Positions 1-8,338 of a DNA stretch of 64,000 nt are shown here, piece after piece. The notes beneath the pieces are model-generated. The model had not been told where the DNA came from. It ran no database searches and saw nothing but the letters and a program-made list of their open reading frames with translations. Source of the stretch: Leptospira fainei serovar Hurstbridge str. BUT 6 (lineage in GTDB: Bacteria; Spirochaetota; Leptospiria; Leptospirales; Leptospiraceae); assembly GCF_000306235.2 (NCBI RefSeq), contig NZ_AKWZ02000011.1:267620-331619 (forward strand). Reading direction: 5' to 3'. Numbering within the stretch: the first letter of the stretch is position 1; the number at the start of each line of letters is the position of its first letter. The position numbers were made by a program, and so were the translations under genes.

Positions 1-581
1 CAGGTATTTTAGGACTTGCGAAGCGAGGATTCGGAGGATGGTTTCATTCCCGTTCCGGATACGCAGTGTATGCGAGTGGCAAAGGAATTCCCCAGTTAAA
101 CGAAACCGGATCGGGGAAGGCGCTTCTCGCCGAAGGCGAATCGGATTTTATCGGAACTATTTACGTGCAAACCGGAAAAGGCACGGATTGCATTGCTCGA
201 TTTTTTCCGGTCCAGTCTTCGGATGTGATTTCGGAGGGAGATTGGTTGGTCATGGGGGAAGACGGAAAGCTTCACAAATCTAAAAATCCGAACGCCACGA
301 ATGTCGTCGGGGTTGCCGTAAAATCGGCGGCGATAGTATTGGGAGAGAAGCCGCATGTGGAAGGACAGTGGTTAGTGGCTATCTCGGGCGTGGTTCTTGC
401 AAACGTAGAGGCCCAGTCCCACCCTATCCTTCCCGGTGATTTGCTTTCGGTCGGCTTGACCGGAGGGCACGCAGTTCGTGTCTCTTCCGAAAATCTAAAG
501 CCCGGGACCTTAGTTGCCAAGGCGTTAGGTGCACAGCGAAATGGCCGGGGCATTGTTCCGGTCTTATTAAGCTGCGGTTGA
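1..581 (+). CDS. 3' part of an unidentified protein (tail-fibre/surface-repeat-like C-terminus)
   Basis: The reading frame (codons from base 3) is open to the left edge of the window, so the true start lies outside. The visible 192 residues are Gly/Val-rich with no cysteine cluster or membrane segment. The C-terminus has the pattern 'GDLL..G..GHAV....LKPGTLVAKAL...GIVPVLL', which resembles the beta-rich ends of phage tail-fibre or surface-exposed repeat proteins. That resemblance is a weak fold-level inference. An internal GTG at 66 is in frame, but the coding pattern upstream of it is equally good, so it is unlikely to be the start. metF follows 33 bases downstream on the same strand. Function unknown. 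Confidence 0.55.
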   Translation, partial: GILGLAKRGFGGWFHSRSGYAVYASGKGIPQLNETGSGKALLAEGESDFIGTIYVQTGKGTDCIARFFPVQSSDVISEGDWLVMGEDGKLHKSKNPNATNVVGVAVKSAAIVLGEKPHVEGQWLVAISGVVLANVEAQSHPILPGDLLSVGLTGGHAVRVSSENLKPGTLVAKALGAQRNGRGIVPVLLSCG

Positions 582-588
582 TGTAGCC

Positions 589-604
589 CTCCGAAATTTC
601 GGAG
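589..604. repeat. Perfect 16-bp palindrome between the first gene and metF
   Basis: CTCCGAAATTTCGGAG reads identically on both strands. It ends 10 bases before the metF ATG and partly precedes its ribosome-binding site (AAAGGG). It could fold as a short hairpin or be bound by a dimeric regulator. There is no T-run, so it is not a classical terminator. Confidence 0.5.
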
Positions 605-614
605 AAAGGGAAAT

Positions 615-1496
615 ATGAAAAAAATTCTGGAAATATATACTAATGCTAAGGAGCCAGTGTACTCCTTTGAATTCTTTCCTCCTAAGACGAACGAAGGGGA
701 AGCTAAATTATACGAAACCGTTAACGAACTCTCAAGAGTCAACCCGGGATATATTACCGTAACTTACGGAGCCGGAGGGTCCACCCGAGATAAGACGATT
801 CGGCTGACTTCCGATTTGGCCCAAAAGTTTAATTTGGCCGCCGCTGCGCATTTTACCTGCGTCGGGGGAAATAAAGAAGAAATACATAATATTCTAAAAG
901 AGATCGAATCCTCCGGAATCCGCAATTTGATGGCGCTTAGGGGCGATCCCCCTAAGGGAGAGGGCGCTTTTAAGAAAGTCGACGGCGGTTTCGAGCACGC
1001 GAGCGAGCTAATTTCGTTTATCAAATCGGAGGGTTTCGATTTTTGTATGGGCGCTGCGTGCTATCCTGAAAAGCACCCGCAGGCAACCGATCTGGAGCAG
1101 GACGTCGATAATCTTAAGAAAAAAGTCGATGCAGGCGCGGATTATTTGGTTTCACAGCTCTTCTTTAAAAACGAGATTTTCGAATCTTTTTTAAATCTAG
1201 TTAGAAAGAAGGGAATCAACGCGCCGGTCGTTCCGGGAATCATGCCGATCACGTCCTTTTCGCAAATCGAAAGGTTCCGAAGTATGGCTGCCTGCGAGTT
1301 TCCGGATAAGCTTTTAACCGATCTGGAAGAAGTGCAAAATCGACCCGAAGAATTCTATCGCAGAAGTTTGAACTTTAGCGTGGAACAGTGCAGAGAGCTG
1401 ATAGAAATGGGATCTCCCGGGATCCACTTGTATACTCTGAATCAATCCCATGCCAGCTACGATATCGTTAGGGAGCTTAGGGGGGAAGGGAAATAG
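615..1496 (+). CDS. metF: 5,10-methylenetetrahydrofolate reductase
   Basis: This 293-residue protein is of normal length for bacterial MetF. It reduces 5,10-methylene-THF to 5-methyl-THF with FAD and supplies the methyl group for methionine synthesis in the cytoplasm. Family motifs are visible: 'SFEFFPPKTNEGE' near the N-terminus (catalytic Glu region), 'TYGAGGSTRD' around residue 52, 'LMALRGDPP' near 105 and 'PVVPGIMPI' near 210. The ATG at 615 is preceded by a good ribosome-binding site (AAAGGGAAAT). mqnD lies convergently 17 bases downstream. Confidence 0.95.
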   Translation: MKKILEIYTNAKEPVYSFEFFPPKTNEGEAKLYETVNELSRVNPGYITVTYGAGGSTRDKTIRLTSDLAQKFNLAAAAHFTCVGGNKEEIHNILKEIESSGIRNLMALRGDPPKGEGAFKKVDGGFEHASELISFIKSEGFDFCMGAACYPEKHPQATDLEQDVDNLKKKVDAGADYLVSQLFFKNEIFESFLNLVRKKGINAPVVPGIMPITSFSQIERFRSMAACEFPDKLLTDLEEVQNRPEEFYRRSLNFSVEQCRELIEMGSPGIHLYTLNQSHASYDIVRELRGEGK

Positions 1497-1513
1497 TTCT
1501 ATTTTCCTTTTCG

Positions 1514-2341
1514 TTACGTGAATAGCTCGGTTTCTCGTCCGGCCGGCACAAGGCCGGTGCGGAGGGCTTCCTGATAAAGCGTCGAAATTGCTTTTCTGCC
1601 TTCCTCGCCTAAGCTCCTGGAAAACTCATTTACATATAGTCCGATATGAGCATCTACGACTTCTTTGCTCGTATCTTGAGAGTGGCGGAAAATATAATCA
1701 TAAGTGTCTTCCCGGTTTTCATAAGCAAGGGATAAGCTTTCTTTAATCGAAGAATCCAAATCCTCTTTTAGGCTTTTTTCTAAATCCCTTCGGATGGCGA
1801 TGCAGCCTAAGGGAATCGGCGCCCCGCTCATTTCTTCCCACCATTCTCCTAAATCTCGAACTTTTTCCAGACCTCGTTTTTCATACGTAAATCTTTCTTC
1901 GTGGATGACGACTCCGTAGTCGGCTTTTCCGGACAATACTTGATTCAGAATCAGGTCGTAGCGGATGGGGATCGGTTCGTAATCGCCTTCCAGATACAGA
2001 TGAGTCAGGAGGTTGGCAGTAGTCCAGACTCCCGGGACTAGAATTTTTTTTCCTTTAGGGTTCGAGGCGGAGTTTCCCTTCTTTTTTACGATCAAGGGTC
2101 CGCAATTTCTTCCGAGCGCCGAGCCCGAGTCTAGTAGGGAATATTTGTCTGCGACTTGAAAGAACGCCGCAAAGGAAAGTTTCGAAGAATGGAATTTCCC
2201 TTCTTTTGCAAACCGGTTCAATTGCTCCACATCATGTAATTCTTCTTGAATGGAGAAAGGCGCTTTGGTCTTGCCTGCGATTAAATGATAGAAAATGAAA
2301 GTATCGTTCGGACAAGGAGAATAGGCGAGACTAAGCTTCAT
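1514..2341 (-). CDS. mqnD: 1,4-dihydroxy-6-naphthoate synthase (futalosine pathway)
   Basis: The protein matches MqnD, a periplasmic-binding-protein-fold enzyme that converts cyclic dehypoxanthinyl futalosine to 1,4-dihydroxy-6-naphthoate for menaquinone synthesis. The N-terminus 'LAYSPCPNDTFIFYHLI' is the family signature, followed by 'SKLSFAAF', 'GRNCGPLIV' and 'DYGVVIHEERFTY'. I chose the ATG at 2341 because the signature starts two residues later; the frame stays open up to 2494, but that extension has no family similarity. With this start the protein is 275 residues, the normal length. It indicates menaquinone made by the futalosine route, not by MenF-MenB. Confidence 0.88.
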   Translation of the reverse strand: MKLSLAYSPCPNDTFIFYHLIAGKTKAPFSIQEELHDVEQLNRFAKEGKFHSSKLSFAAFFQVADKYSLLDSGSALGRNCGPLIVKKKGNSASNPKGKKILVPGVWTTANLLTHLYLEGDYEPIPIRYDLILNQVLSGKADYGVVIHEERFTYEKRGLEKVRDLGEWWEEMSGAPIPLGCIAIRRDLEKSLKEDLDSSIKESLSLAYENREDTYDYIFRHSQDTSKEVVDAHIGLYVNEFSRSLGEEGRKAISTLYQEALRTGLVPAGRETELFT

Positions 2342-2440
2342 ACTCCCAGCCAAATACTTTCCACTCCTTTGAAAACGAAAAAAGGAAGAAAGCCCGGCCT
2401 CCTGTTCGAAAATAGGAAAACTTAGTAAAGGGGGGATTTT

Positions 2441-3331
2441 TTGGAATCCGGTATAACGCGTTTCCCCGATGGAAAGAGGCTCGAGGGTATCCATACGATT
2501 GCGATGGATCTGGACGGAACTCTATTGAATTCTCGTGGATGCATCTCAAGTTTAAATCACTACGTACTGAACGCGGCTCTTGCTCAAGGAATTCGCTTAA
2601 TCATTGCGACCGGGAGAAGGTTTTCTTCCACCCTACCCTTTGCGCTGGAATTTCACGGGGACTTATTCGTCGTTTCTAATAATGGTCAAGTTTTAAGGGC
2701 CAGCCCGACCGGCGTTAGAGTTGCCGAAACATATCTTTCCCCGAATGCGGTGGCTGCCGTTTTGGACTCGGGAAAAAAATCCGGGTTCGATCCGATTTTG
2801 CATGTGGATCATTATGAGGAAGGCGTCGATATCCTGGCGGAATCTCCGATTACCGATCCTAAATTTCATAATTATTCCGGCGGGGATTTGAAACGAAGTC
2901 GTGTAGTAAAAAATTGTTTGGATTACGGTAGCGATCGAATTCTGGTAGCTTGCTTTTTATCGCAGCAAAAGGATCACTTAGTCGAGTTGGAAAGAAATTT
3001 ACTTTCTTTGCCGGAATCCGCCGAATTTCGAACGGTTATCACCCGAATTCATGGGGTTGCGTATTGTTTGGAAGTTTTAGAAAAGAACGTTTCAAAATGG
3101 TCGGCGATCGATACTTTTTTGAGAGCCAACGGCTTGGATTCAGCCGGGGTTGTCGCCTTTGGGGATGAGAAAAACGATTGGGAAATGATTTCGCATGCCG
3201 GATTCGGTTTTGCGATGAAAAACGCAATTCCTCATCTAAGAGATCACGCTCCGTATATTACGCGTTATACGAATGATGAAGATGCGATTGCAATGACTCT
3301 CTTGGAGTTAGGCGCGCTTTGCTTTCCTTGA
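2441..3331 (+). CDS. HAD-superfamily Cof-type phosphatase
   Basis: This 296-residue protein is a Cof/IIB-subfamily HAD hydrolase. Motif I 'MDLDGTLLNS' lies near residue 22, motif II is 'IIATGRR' near 55, and motif IV 'VAFGDEKNDWEM' near 238 carries the metal-binding acidic residues. Members dephosphorylate sugar phosphates or cofactors; the substrate cannot be read from sequence. The TTG at 2441 is favoured because a very strong ribosome-binding site (AAAGGGGGG) sits 5-10 bases upstream; an ATG at 2501 would cut into motif I. It is divergent from mqnD, and its 3' end overlaps the convergent small gene by 24 bases. Confidence 0.85.
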   Translation: MESGITRFPDGKRLEGIHTIAMDLDGTLLNSRGCISSLNHYVLNAALAQGIRLIIATGRRFSSTLPFALEFHGDLFVVSNNGQVLRASPTGVRVAETYLSPNAVAAVLDSGKKSGFDPILHVDHYEEGVDILAESPITDPKFHNYSGGDLKRSRVVKNCLDYGSDRILVACFLSQQKDHLVELERNLLSLPESAEFRTVITRIHGVAYCLEVLEKNVSKWSAIDTFLRANGLDSAGVVAFGDEKNDWEMISHAGFGFAMKNAIPHLRDHAPYITRYTNDEDAIAMTLLELGALCFP

Positions 3332-3526
3332 AGTGGATTCTTTTTTTACGGGTACGACTCTGCAGGAAGCACAGGCGTCCTCATAGCACCCATAACGAAT
3401 TTCTTCCGAATCGGATTTTCCAAATAGGCCTTTGAGTGAAGAGAAAAACGGGAAGAGGAGATAAATTGCGGTCGCTCCTACGATTACATAAACGATATAA
3501 TCTTGGATTCGCGTGTCCCAGGCCAT
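3308..3526 (-). CDS. Small single-span membrane protein with a Cys cluster
   Basis: A 72-residue protein with one hydrophobic segment (about residues 9-30, 'YIVYVIVGATAIYLLFPFF') and a short tail containing Cys-x4-Cys-x2-Cys ('CYEDACASC') followed by basic residues. Size, topology and cysteines recall the FeoB-associated Cys-rich membrane proteins, but the cysteine spacing differs, so this is only an analogy. It is transcribed divergently from hemA, and a 17-bp palindrome lies 4 bases upstream of its ATG. That position makes a link to iron or haem plausible but unproven. Confidence 0.6.
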   Translation of the reverse strand: MAWDTRIQDYIVYVIVGATAIYLLFPFFSSLKGLFGKSDSEEIRYGCYEDACASCRVVPVKKESTSRKAKRA

Positions 3527-3529
3527 ACG

Positions 3530-3546
3530 ACCATTTTGAAAATGGT
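3530..3546. promoter_or_regulatory. 17-bp perfect palindrome, candidate operator in the hemA divergent region
   Basis: ACCATTTTGAAAATGGT is a perfect inverted repeat around a central G. It lies 4 bases upstream of the small Cys-rich membrane gene (minus strand), where its ribosome-binding site would be, and about 40 bases upstream of the HemR-type box for hemA. It does not match the Fur consensus. Confidence 0.5.
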
Positions 3547-3583
3547 TCTCAGTTGCGGCAACTCGAATATTTTCCGAATCCGC

Positions 3584-3599
3584 TGACAGTATTTTGACA
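3584..3599 (+). promoter_or_regulatory. Tandem hem-box (HemR-type binding site) upstream of hemA
   Basis: The sequence contains two direct TGACA pentamers separated by six bases (3584-3588 and 3595-3599). From memory, the Leptospira response regulator HemR binds TGACA-N6-TGACA and activates the hem operon; the match here is exact. The gene for that regulator lies 5.7 kb downstream in the operon this site precedes. The second pentamer is part of a consensus -35 hexamer. Confidence 0.8.
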
Positions 3600-3624
3600 A
3601 AACGAAGCGGAAACTCGGTATGAT
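3594..3624 (+). promoter_or_regulatory. Putative sigma70-type promoter of the hem operon
   Basis: TTGACA at 3594-3599 and TATGAT at 3619-3624 are separated by 19 bases, longer than the optimal 17. This is typical of promoters that need an activator. Initiation near 3631 would leave a leader of only about five bases before the hemA ATG at 3636, which has no clear ribosome-binding site. Confidence 0.55.
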
Positions 3625-3635
3625 CTTTAGTAGAG

Positions 3636-4523
3636 ATGTGGTCTACACTGAAGGTTTTCCATTCCGAAGCTAATCATAGAGACGGGTTTGCCGTGTCTGA
3701 TTCATTCCAATGGAAGACTTGCATGAGAACTGTGTGGGTTACCGATTCCCGAATTCATCCTGAGTTTCCGGATCTTCCGGATACCTGGGAAGTAAAATCG
3801 GGTTATGAAGCATACGGTCTTCTATTAGAAATTATTTCCGGTCTTCGTTCGAAGTTATTCGGAGAAACCGAGGTCCTTGCCCAGTTTAGGCAGCGTTTTC
3901 AAGAACTTCCTTCTTCAGCATTCGGAGAATATATCGCTCGTTTACGAGATAATTTAATCGAAGATTGTAGATCTTTGCGTTCCGGATATTTGCAGAATTT
4001 GGGAGAGCAGTCGTACGGGGGATTGGCTCAAAAATATTTGTCAAGCTCCGGTAGACATGTAAGCAAAGTGGCCCTTTTGGGTACCGGACAGCTCGCAGAG
4101 AAAATGCTGCCATGGTTAAAGGGAGCGGATCGCACTGTTCAAATTGTCGGTCGCGATCCGGAGCGTTTGGAATTTTTAGGAAATTCTTCCGGCGCGTCTA
4201 CCGTATTTTGGGAAGACTGGTCTCCGAAGGGAGAAGCTTGGGTCGTAGCTTCCCCGGTAAATTTAGAGCCTTGGTTGAATAAACTTTCTCCAGGAGATTT
4301 GGTTTTGGATTTTAGGGAAGAACCTCTGGAATCTTGCATGCCTGAAGGCGTAAAATATATTTCCTTTGCTGATATGATGTCCTCTCTAAAGGAAACCGAA
4401 GAACGTACTCGAAAAGTCCGCGAAGAATTGGATGGTGTCCTGGCGAGACTTCTGGAAGAAAGAGAGTTGGAAGCGCATCAATTCGTATTCGGTTGGGAAG
4501 ACCTACCTTGTCCTTCGTTCTAA
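3636..4523 (+). CDS. hemA: Glutamyl-tRNA reductase, short divergent form
   Basis: This enzyme reduces glutamyl-tRNA to glutamate-1-semialdehyde, the first step of the C5 tetrapyrrole route. Recognisable pieces are 'TCMR' (canonical STCNR, catalytic Cys29 here), 'SGLRSKLFGETEVLAQ' (canonical GLDSLVLGEPQILGQ) and the NADPH-binding 'ALLGTGQLAEKML'. At 295 residues it is about 120 shorter than usual. Similarity ends near the spinal helix, so the C-terminal dimerisation domain is missing. By eye, the conserved active-site His (E. coli His99) aligns with Leu. The position first in a hem operon supports the assignment. The ATG at 3636 fits the 'GINHKTAP'-like N-terminus. It overlaps hemC by up to 31 bases. 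Confidence 0.85.
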   Translation: MWSTLKVFHSEANHRDGFAVSDSFQWKTCMRTVWVTDSRIHPEFPDLPDTWEVKSGYEAYGLLLEIISGLRSKLFGETEVLAQFRQRFQELPSSAFGEYIARLRDNLIEDCRSLRSGYLQNLGEQSYGGLAQKYLSSSGRHVSKVALLGTGQLAEKMLPWLKGADRTVQIVGRDPERLEFLGNSSGASTVFWEDWSPKGEAWVVASPVNLEPWLNKLSPGDLVLDFREEPLESCMPEGVKYISFADMMSSLKETEERTRKVREELDGVLARLLEERELEAHQFVFGWEDLPCPSF

Positions 4524-6073
4524 GAATCGGCTCTAGAAAAAGTTCTCTCGCAAAACTCCAGTCTTGTTTCGTACGCGATGCCTTGCTAAAAGAGCATCCG
4601 AATCTAAACGTCGAACTTTTCTTTAAAGAAGCAAGCGGCGACCAAGATTTGGTAACCCCTCTTTGGAAGATGCCGACTCGGGGAGTATTTACTCAAGATT
4701 TAACGAAAGAATTAACGGATGGAAATGTCGATCTAGTCATCCATTCGTATAAGGATTTGGATCTGGAAGGCCACGCTGGAACCGAAACCGTGATGGTTCT
4801 TCCGCGGGCGGATCAAAGGGATGTTCTCCTTTGGAAGCGTTCTGCTTTCGATAATCCCCCGAATGAAATTAAAATTCATTCTTCTAGTCCGCGAAGGGAA
4901 TATAATCTTTCCGCTTTTTTACCTTCTGCTCTTCCTCGCCGTTATCAAGGAAAACCGATCTACTTTCATCCCGTGCGCGGCAATGTGCAAACAAGGGTCA
5001 GAAAATGGTTGGAAGACGATTCTATTTCCGGCTTAGTCGTGGCGAAAGCGGCGCTGGACCGTCTCTTGTCTCGGGAATTTTCCTTTGCGGAACAGGCCGA
5101 ATATTCCGAAGTACGGGATCAGTTGCGGGCCGTTTTGAACGAGCAATTGTTCATGGTTCTTCCCTTATCAAAAAATCCGAATGCACCGGCGCAAGGTGCA
5201 TTGGCTGCGGAATTTCGCGCAGGCGATGACCGAGTTCGGGAACTTCTCTCTCCATTAAGAAGCCTATCGGAAGAGAGGAATGTAGGCGATGAACGTAGAT
5301 TGCTTTCTTTGTTCGGAGGAGGCTGCCACCAAAAGATCGGAGTTGCGGTTCATTCCGGCGAGTCGGGTACCATCCTGTTTATGAGGGGCAAAACGGATTC
5401 GGGCGAAGAATTGGATTCCGCTATTCGTTGGAGAAGCGATGAATTTCCGCGCCCCATCTCCGATTCATATATTTTTCCCACGAAGCGACAAACTGTAGGT
5501 AGAGCCCGACTTCCACTCCCCTCTTCTCCGCCGACGAGCAGATTTTGGTTCGTAGCAAGAGCGGATGCGTTCCCGGAGTCTTGGTCGAATCCTGGGCCGG
5601 ATACGATTTTGGTTGTGGCAGGTACTAAAACTTGGGAGAAGCTAGCGTCTCGCGATGTGTGGGTGCACGCTTCGACGGACGGGCTAGGCGAAGGTGATGC
5701 GAAAAATCTCGCGACCCTTTTGGGAGAGATTCCCGATTTCGTTAAATTGACCCACGAAGAAAGCGGCATCGTGGAGGGAACCTGGGATCGCTTATCCACA
5801 TATAAAGTTGAATGGGAGGCCGAATTGCAGGACTTATCCGGGTATTCCCATTTTTTTTGGATGAGTGCAACTCAGTTTGATCGTGCATATAGGAAGGATC
5901 CGTCGATTGCACAGAAAATACACGCAACCGGGTCAGGGGCGACTTATTCGTATATTAGAAATATCTTAGGAACAAACGGGAAAGTATACGCATTCCCGAA
6001 TTATGAGTCTTGGGTTAACGCTTGTAAGGGAGAAATCCCGGACTTTCTGAAAAAGGAAATAGGACATCTATGA
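4493..6073 (+). CDS. hemC: Hydroxymethylbilane synthase fused to a probable uroporphyrinogen-III synthase domain
   Basis: Residues 9-310 are HemC (porphobilinogen deaminase). They include 'RIGSRKSSLAKLQS', 'HSYKDLD' (catalytic Asp88), 'SSSPRR', 'RGNVQTR', 'APAQGALAAEFR' and 'GGGCHQKIG', where Cys278 would carry the dipyrromethane cofactor. The remaining ~200 residues are not part of HemC and have a two-lobed pattern like HemD, for example 'FWMSATQFDRAY' followed by 'IHATGSGATYSYI' (canonical TSxNAV...AIGxxTA). No separate hemD is seen in the cluster, so a bifunctional HemC-HemD is likely; the HemD half is weakly conserved. The start is a TTG at 4493 or 4508, both overlapping hemA. Confidence 0.88.
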   Translation: MGRPTLSFVLRIGSRKSSLAKLQSCFVRDALLKEHPNLNVELFFKEASGDQDLVTPLWKMPTRGVFTQDLTKELTDGNVDLVIHSYKDLDLEGHAGTETVMVLPRADQRDVLLWKRSAFDNPPNEIKIHSSSPRREYNLSAFLPSALPRRYQGKPIYFHPVRGNVQTRVRKWLEDDSISGLVVAKAALDRLLSREFSFAEQAEYSEVRDQLRAVLNEQLFMVLPLSKNPNAPAQGALAAEFRAGDDRVRELLSPLRSLSEERNVGDERRLLSLFGGGCHQKIGVAVHSGESGTILFMRGKTDSGEELDSAIRWRSDEFPRPISDSYIFPTKRQTVGRARLPLPSSPPTSRFWFVARADAFPESWSNPGPDTILVVAGTKTWEKLASRDVWVHASTDGLGEGDAKNLATLLGEIPDFVKLTHEESGIVEGTWDRLSTYKVEWEAELQDLSGYSHFFWMSATQFDRAYRKDPSIAQKIHATGSGATYSYIRNILGTNGKVYAFPNYESWVNACKGEIPDFLKKEIGHL

Positions 6074-7035
6074 GAGAATCTTACGGAACGGGACTCCGAA
6101 GAAATCGGATTTCGCCTGCCATGAGGAATTTGACTTCCTCGGAATCCTTGAATGCAAAAAAAATGATCCAACCTTTATTCGTAGCGGAATCATTAAAGGA
6201 TCGGGAGAGTATGTCTTCCCTCCCTGGAGTATTCCGAGACACGAAGGACACCGTTTTAAAGCAAATAGAGTCCGATTCGAAAGCAGGCGTTGAACATTTT
6301 TTACTTTTTTTAGTTCCGGGCAATAAGTCGAACGATTCCATTCCGACGAAATTCTACGAAGAAGTCATAGGCGGAATTAAACGGAACTTTCCCGATGTTT
6401 TTCTTTGGATCGATACCTGTCTTTGCTCCTTAACCACTCACGGTCATTGCGGATTATTGGATACTAAGGGCAGAATCGATAACGCCAAATCGGTTCGCCG
6501 CCTTTCGGAGATCGCTCTTTGTTATGCGAATTCCGGAGCGGATGGGATTTCTCCGTCGGACATGATGGACGGTCGAGTCGCGAGCCATCGTGAAATTTTG
6601 GACGAGCACGGTTTCGAAAATGTTCCCGTCATGAGTTATTCGACCAAATTCAAGAGTAATTTTTACGGACCGTTTAGAGAGGCTGCGGAGTCCGCCCCCG
6701 GTCATGGGGACCGTTCTTCCTATCAAATCGACGTGCGTAATAAGGAGGATTCTCTTCTTGCCTCGTTGAGGGATGCGAAAGAAGGCGCGGATTTGCTAAT
6801 GGTAAAACCGGGTCTGACCGCAATTGATTTAATTCAACCGATACGCGATGCAACGGGGTTGCCTGTGGGAGCGTATCAAGTTAGTGGTGAATATGCATCA
6901 TTATCGCTTCTTGCGGAAAACGGATTTTGTAAATTCGAGGACGCTCTGAAGGAAACTTGGCAAGTGTTTTCCCGGGCCGGGGCCGCGTATTTGATTACGT
7001 ATGCCGCGCGACGTGGAAAGGAGATCTATTCTTGA
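6070..7035 (+). CDS. hemB: Delta-aminolevulinic acid dehydratase (porphobilinogen synthase), zinc type
   Basis: This 321-residue enzyme condenses two aminolevulinates to porphobilinogen. The metal site '[14 protein letters not shown]' has Cys117, Cys119 and Cys127, the zinc-dependent form rather than the Asp-rich magnesium form. The two Schiff-base lysines are in 'SYSTKF' (Lys193) and 'LLMVKPG' (Lys246). The ATG overlaps the hemC stop as ATGA, indicating translational coupling, and the end overlaps the hemL TTG start. Confidence 0.96.
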   Translation: MRESYGTGLRRNRISPAMRNLTSSESLNAKKMIQPLFVAESLKDRESMSSLPGVFRDTKDTVLKQIESDSKAGVEHFLLFLVPGNKSNDSIPTKFYEEVIGGIKRNFPDVFLWIDTCLCSLTTHGHCGLLDTKGRIDNAKSVRRLSEIALCYANSGADGISPSDMMDGRVASHREILDEHGFENVPVMSYSTKFKSNFYGPFREAAESAPGHGDRSSYQIDVRNKEDSLLASLRDAKEGADLLMVKPGLTAIDLIQPIRDATGLPVGAYQVSGEYASLSLLAENGFCKFEDALKETWQVFSRAGAAYLITYAARRGKEIYS

Positions 7036-8333
7036 AATCATACGGCACATCAGCGGAACTTTTCGATCGAGCGAAGAAGGTCTCGCCTGGAGGAGTTCAT
7101 TCTCCCGTGAGGTCCTTCCGATCTGTAGGGGGGACTCCGGTTTTTTTTCAAAGCGCAAAAGGCGCAACGTTAACCGACGTGGAAAGAAAGCAGTACGTCG
7201 ATTATTGTTTGAGCTTCGGTCCTTTGCTTTTGGGTCATCGAGATCCTGAGGTTGAGGAAGTCGTTTTGGAGACCGCTTCACTCGCGTGGAGTTTCGGTGC
7301 CGCCGAACCCTATTCCTTAGAACTTGCGGAATGGATCGTCGCTCGTATCCCTTGGGCGGAGAAAATCCGTTTTGTAAATAGCGGAACGGAAGCGGTTATG
7401 AGCGCATTGCGAGTGGCTCGTGCATCGACCGGTCGGAATAAAATATTGAAGTTCGATGGATGTTATCACGGACATTTAGACGCCCTTTTGGTAAAGGCCG
7501 GATCCGGTTTGGCTGGGGAATCTTCTTCGGATAGCGCTGGAATCGGTTCGGAACTTATACGAAACACGTTAGTTCTTCCGTTGGACGACGAGAAGGCGGT
7601 GGCAGAACTATTCGCGAAGGAAGGAAAAAATATCGCCGCTTTGGTGATCGAGCCTTTGCCTGCCAATTACGGATTGCTAATCCAACGAAAGGAATTCCTG
7701 CAAAAAATCGTGGAAGTGGCGAGAAAATACGGTACTTTGATTTTGTTAGACGAAGTAATCAGCGGGTTTCGCGTCGGTCTTGCGGGAATGAGCGGCGAGT
7801 TGGGAATTCGTCCGGATTTGGTGACTTACGGTAAAATCATCGGCGGCGGGTTCCCGGTCGGCGCTTACGCAGGCCGCGCAGAGCTTCTGGATTTAGTCGC
7901 TCCTCAGGGGCCTGTCTATCAGGCCGGGACATTAAGCGCAAGTCCGTTCGGTATGAGAGCCGGATTGGCGACGCTTATGAAATGCGAACGGGAAAACGTG
8001 TATCCGATCTTAGAAGAAAGAACAAAGAAATTAACGGAGGGATTACTTTCGATTTTTAGAAAGTACGATTCTGCGACCGATTGGGCGGTGGAAACTCATG
8101 CGTCCTTATTTTGGTTTCATACGAAGAGTCCCTCCCCTATCCGAACCGTGGATGCGATCCCTGCCGGCCATAAGGAAGCTTTTGCGAGAGTATTCCATTT
8201 ATTATTGAAGAACGGAATCTATCTGGCTCCTTCCGGTTATGAAGTGGGCTTTACGAGCTTTGCACACACTACACAAGTGATCGACAAAACCTTGGAGTTA
8301 GCTGAAGAAGCTTTCAAAAAGAATCGATCGTAA
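7032..8333 (+). CDS. hemL: Glutamate-1-semialdehyde 2,1-aminomutase
   Basis: This PLP enzyme converts glutamate-1-semialdehyde to 5-aminolevulinate, the step after HemA. With the TTG at 7032 the protein has 433 residues, the normal length, starting '[16 protein letters not shown]'. AAGGAG lies 8 bases upstream, and the TTG overlaps the hemB stop as TTGA. The frame is open further upstream, but that stretch is hemB read in another frame. Motifs include '[15 protein letters not shown]', '[10 protein letters not shown]', '[11 protein letters not shown]' and the PLP lysine in '[15 protein letters not shown]' (Lys268). Confidence 0.96.
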   Translation: MKSYGTSAELFDRAKKVSPGGVHSPVRSFRSVGGTPVFFQSAKGATLTDVERKQYVDYCLSFGPLLLGHRDPEVEEVVLETASLAWSFGAAEPYSLELAEWIVARIPWAEKIRFVNSGTEAVMSALRVARASTGRNKILKFDGCYHGHLDALLVKAGSGLAGESSSDSAGIGSELIRNTLVLPLDDEKAVAELFAKEGKNIAALVIEPLPANYGLLIQRKEFLQKIVEVARKYGTLILLDEVISGFRVGLAGMSGELGIRPDLVTYGKIIGGGFPVGAYAGRAELLDLVAPQGPVYQAGTLSASPFGMRAGLATLMKCERENVYPILEERTKKLTEGLLSIFRKYDSATDWAVETHASLFWFHTKSPSPIRTVDAIPAGHKEAFARVFHLLLKNGIYLAPSGYEVGFTSFAHTTQVIDKTLELAEEAFKKNRS

Positions 8334-8338
8334 ACTTT

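Noticed and set aside
5350..5799. 149-codon open frame on the minus strand
   Set aside because: It lies entirely opposite the well-supported hemC(D) gene and has Ser/Pro/Arg-rich composition typical of antisense frames.
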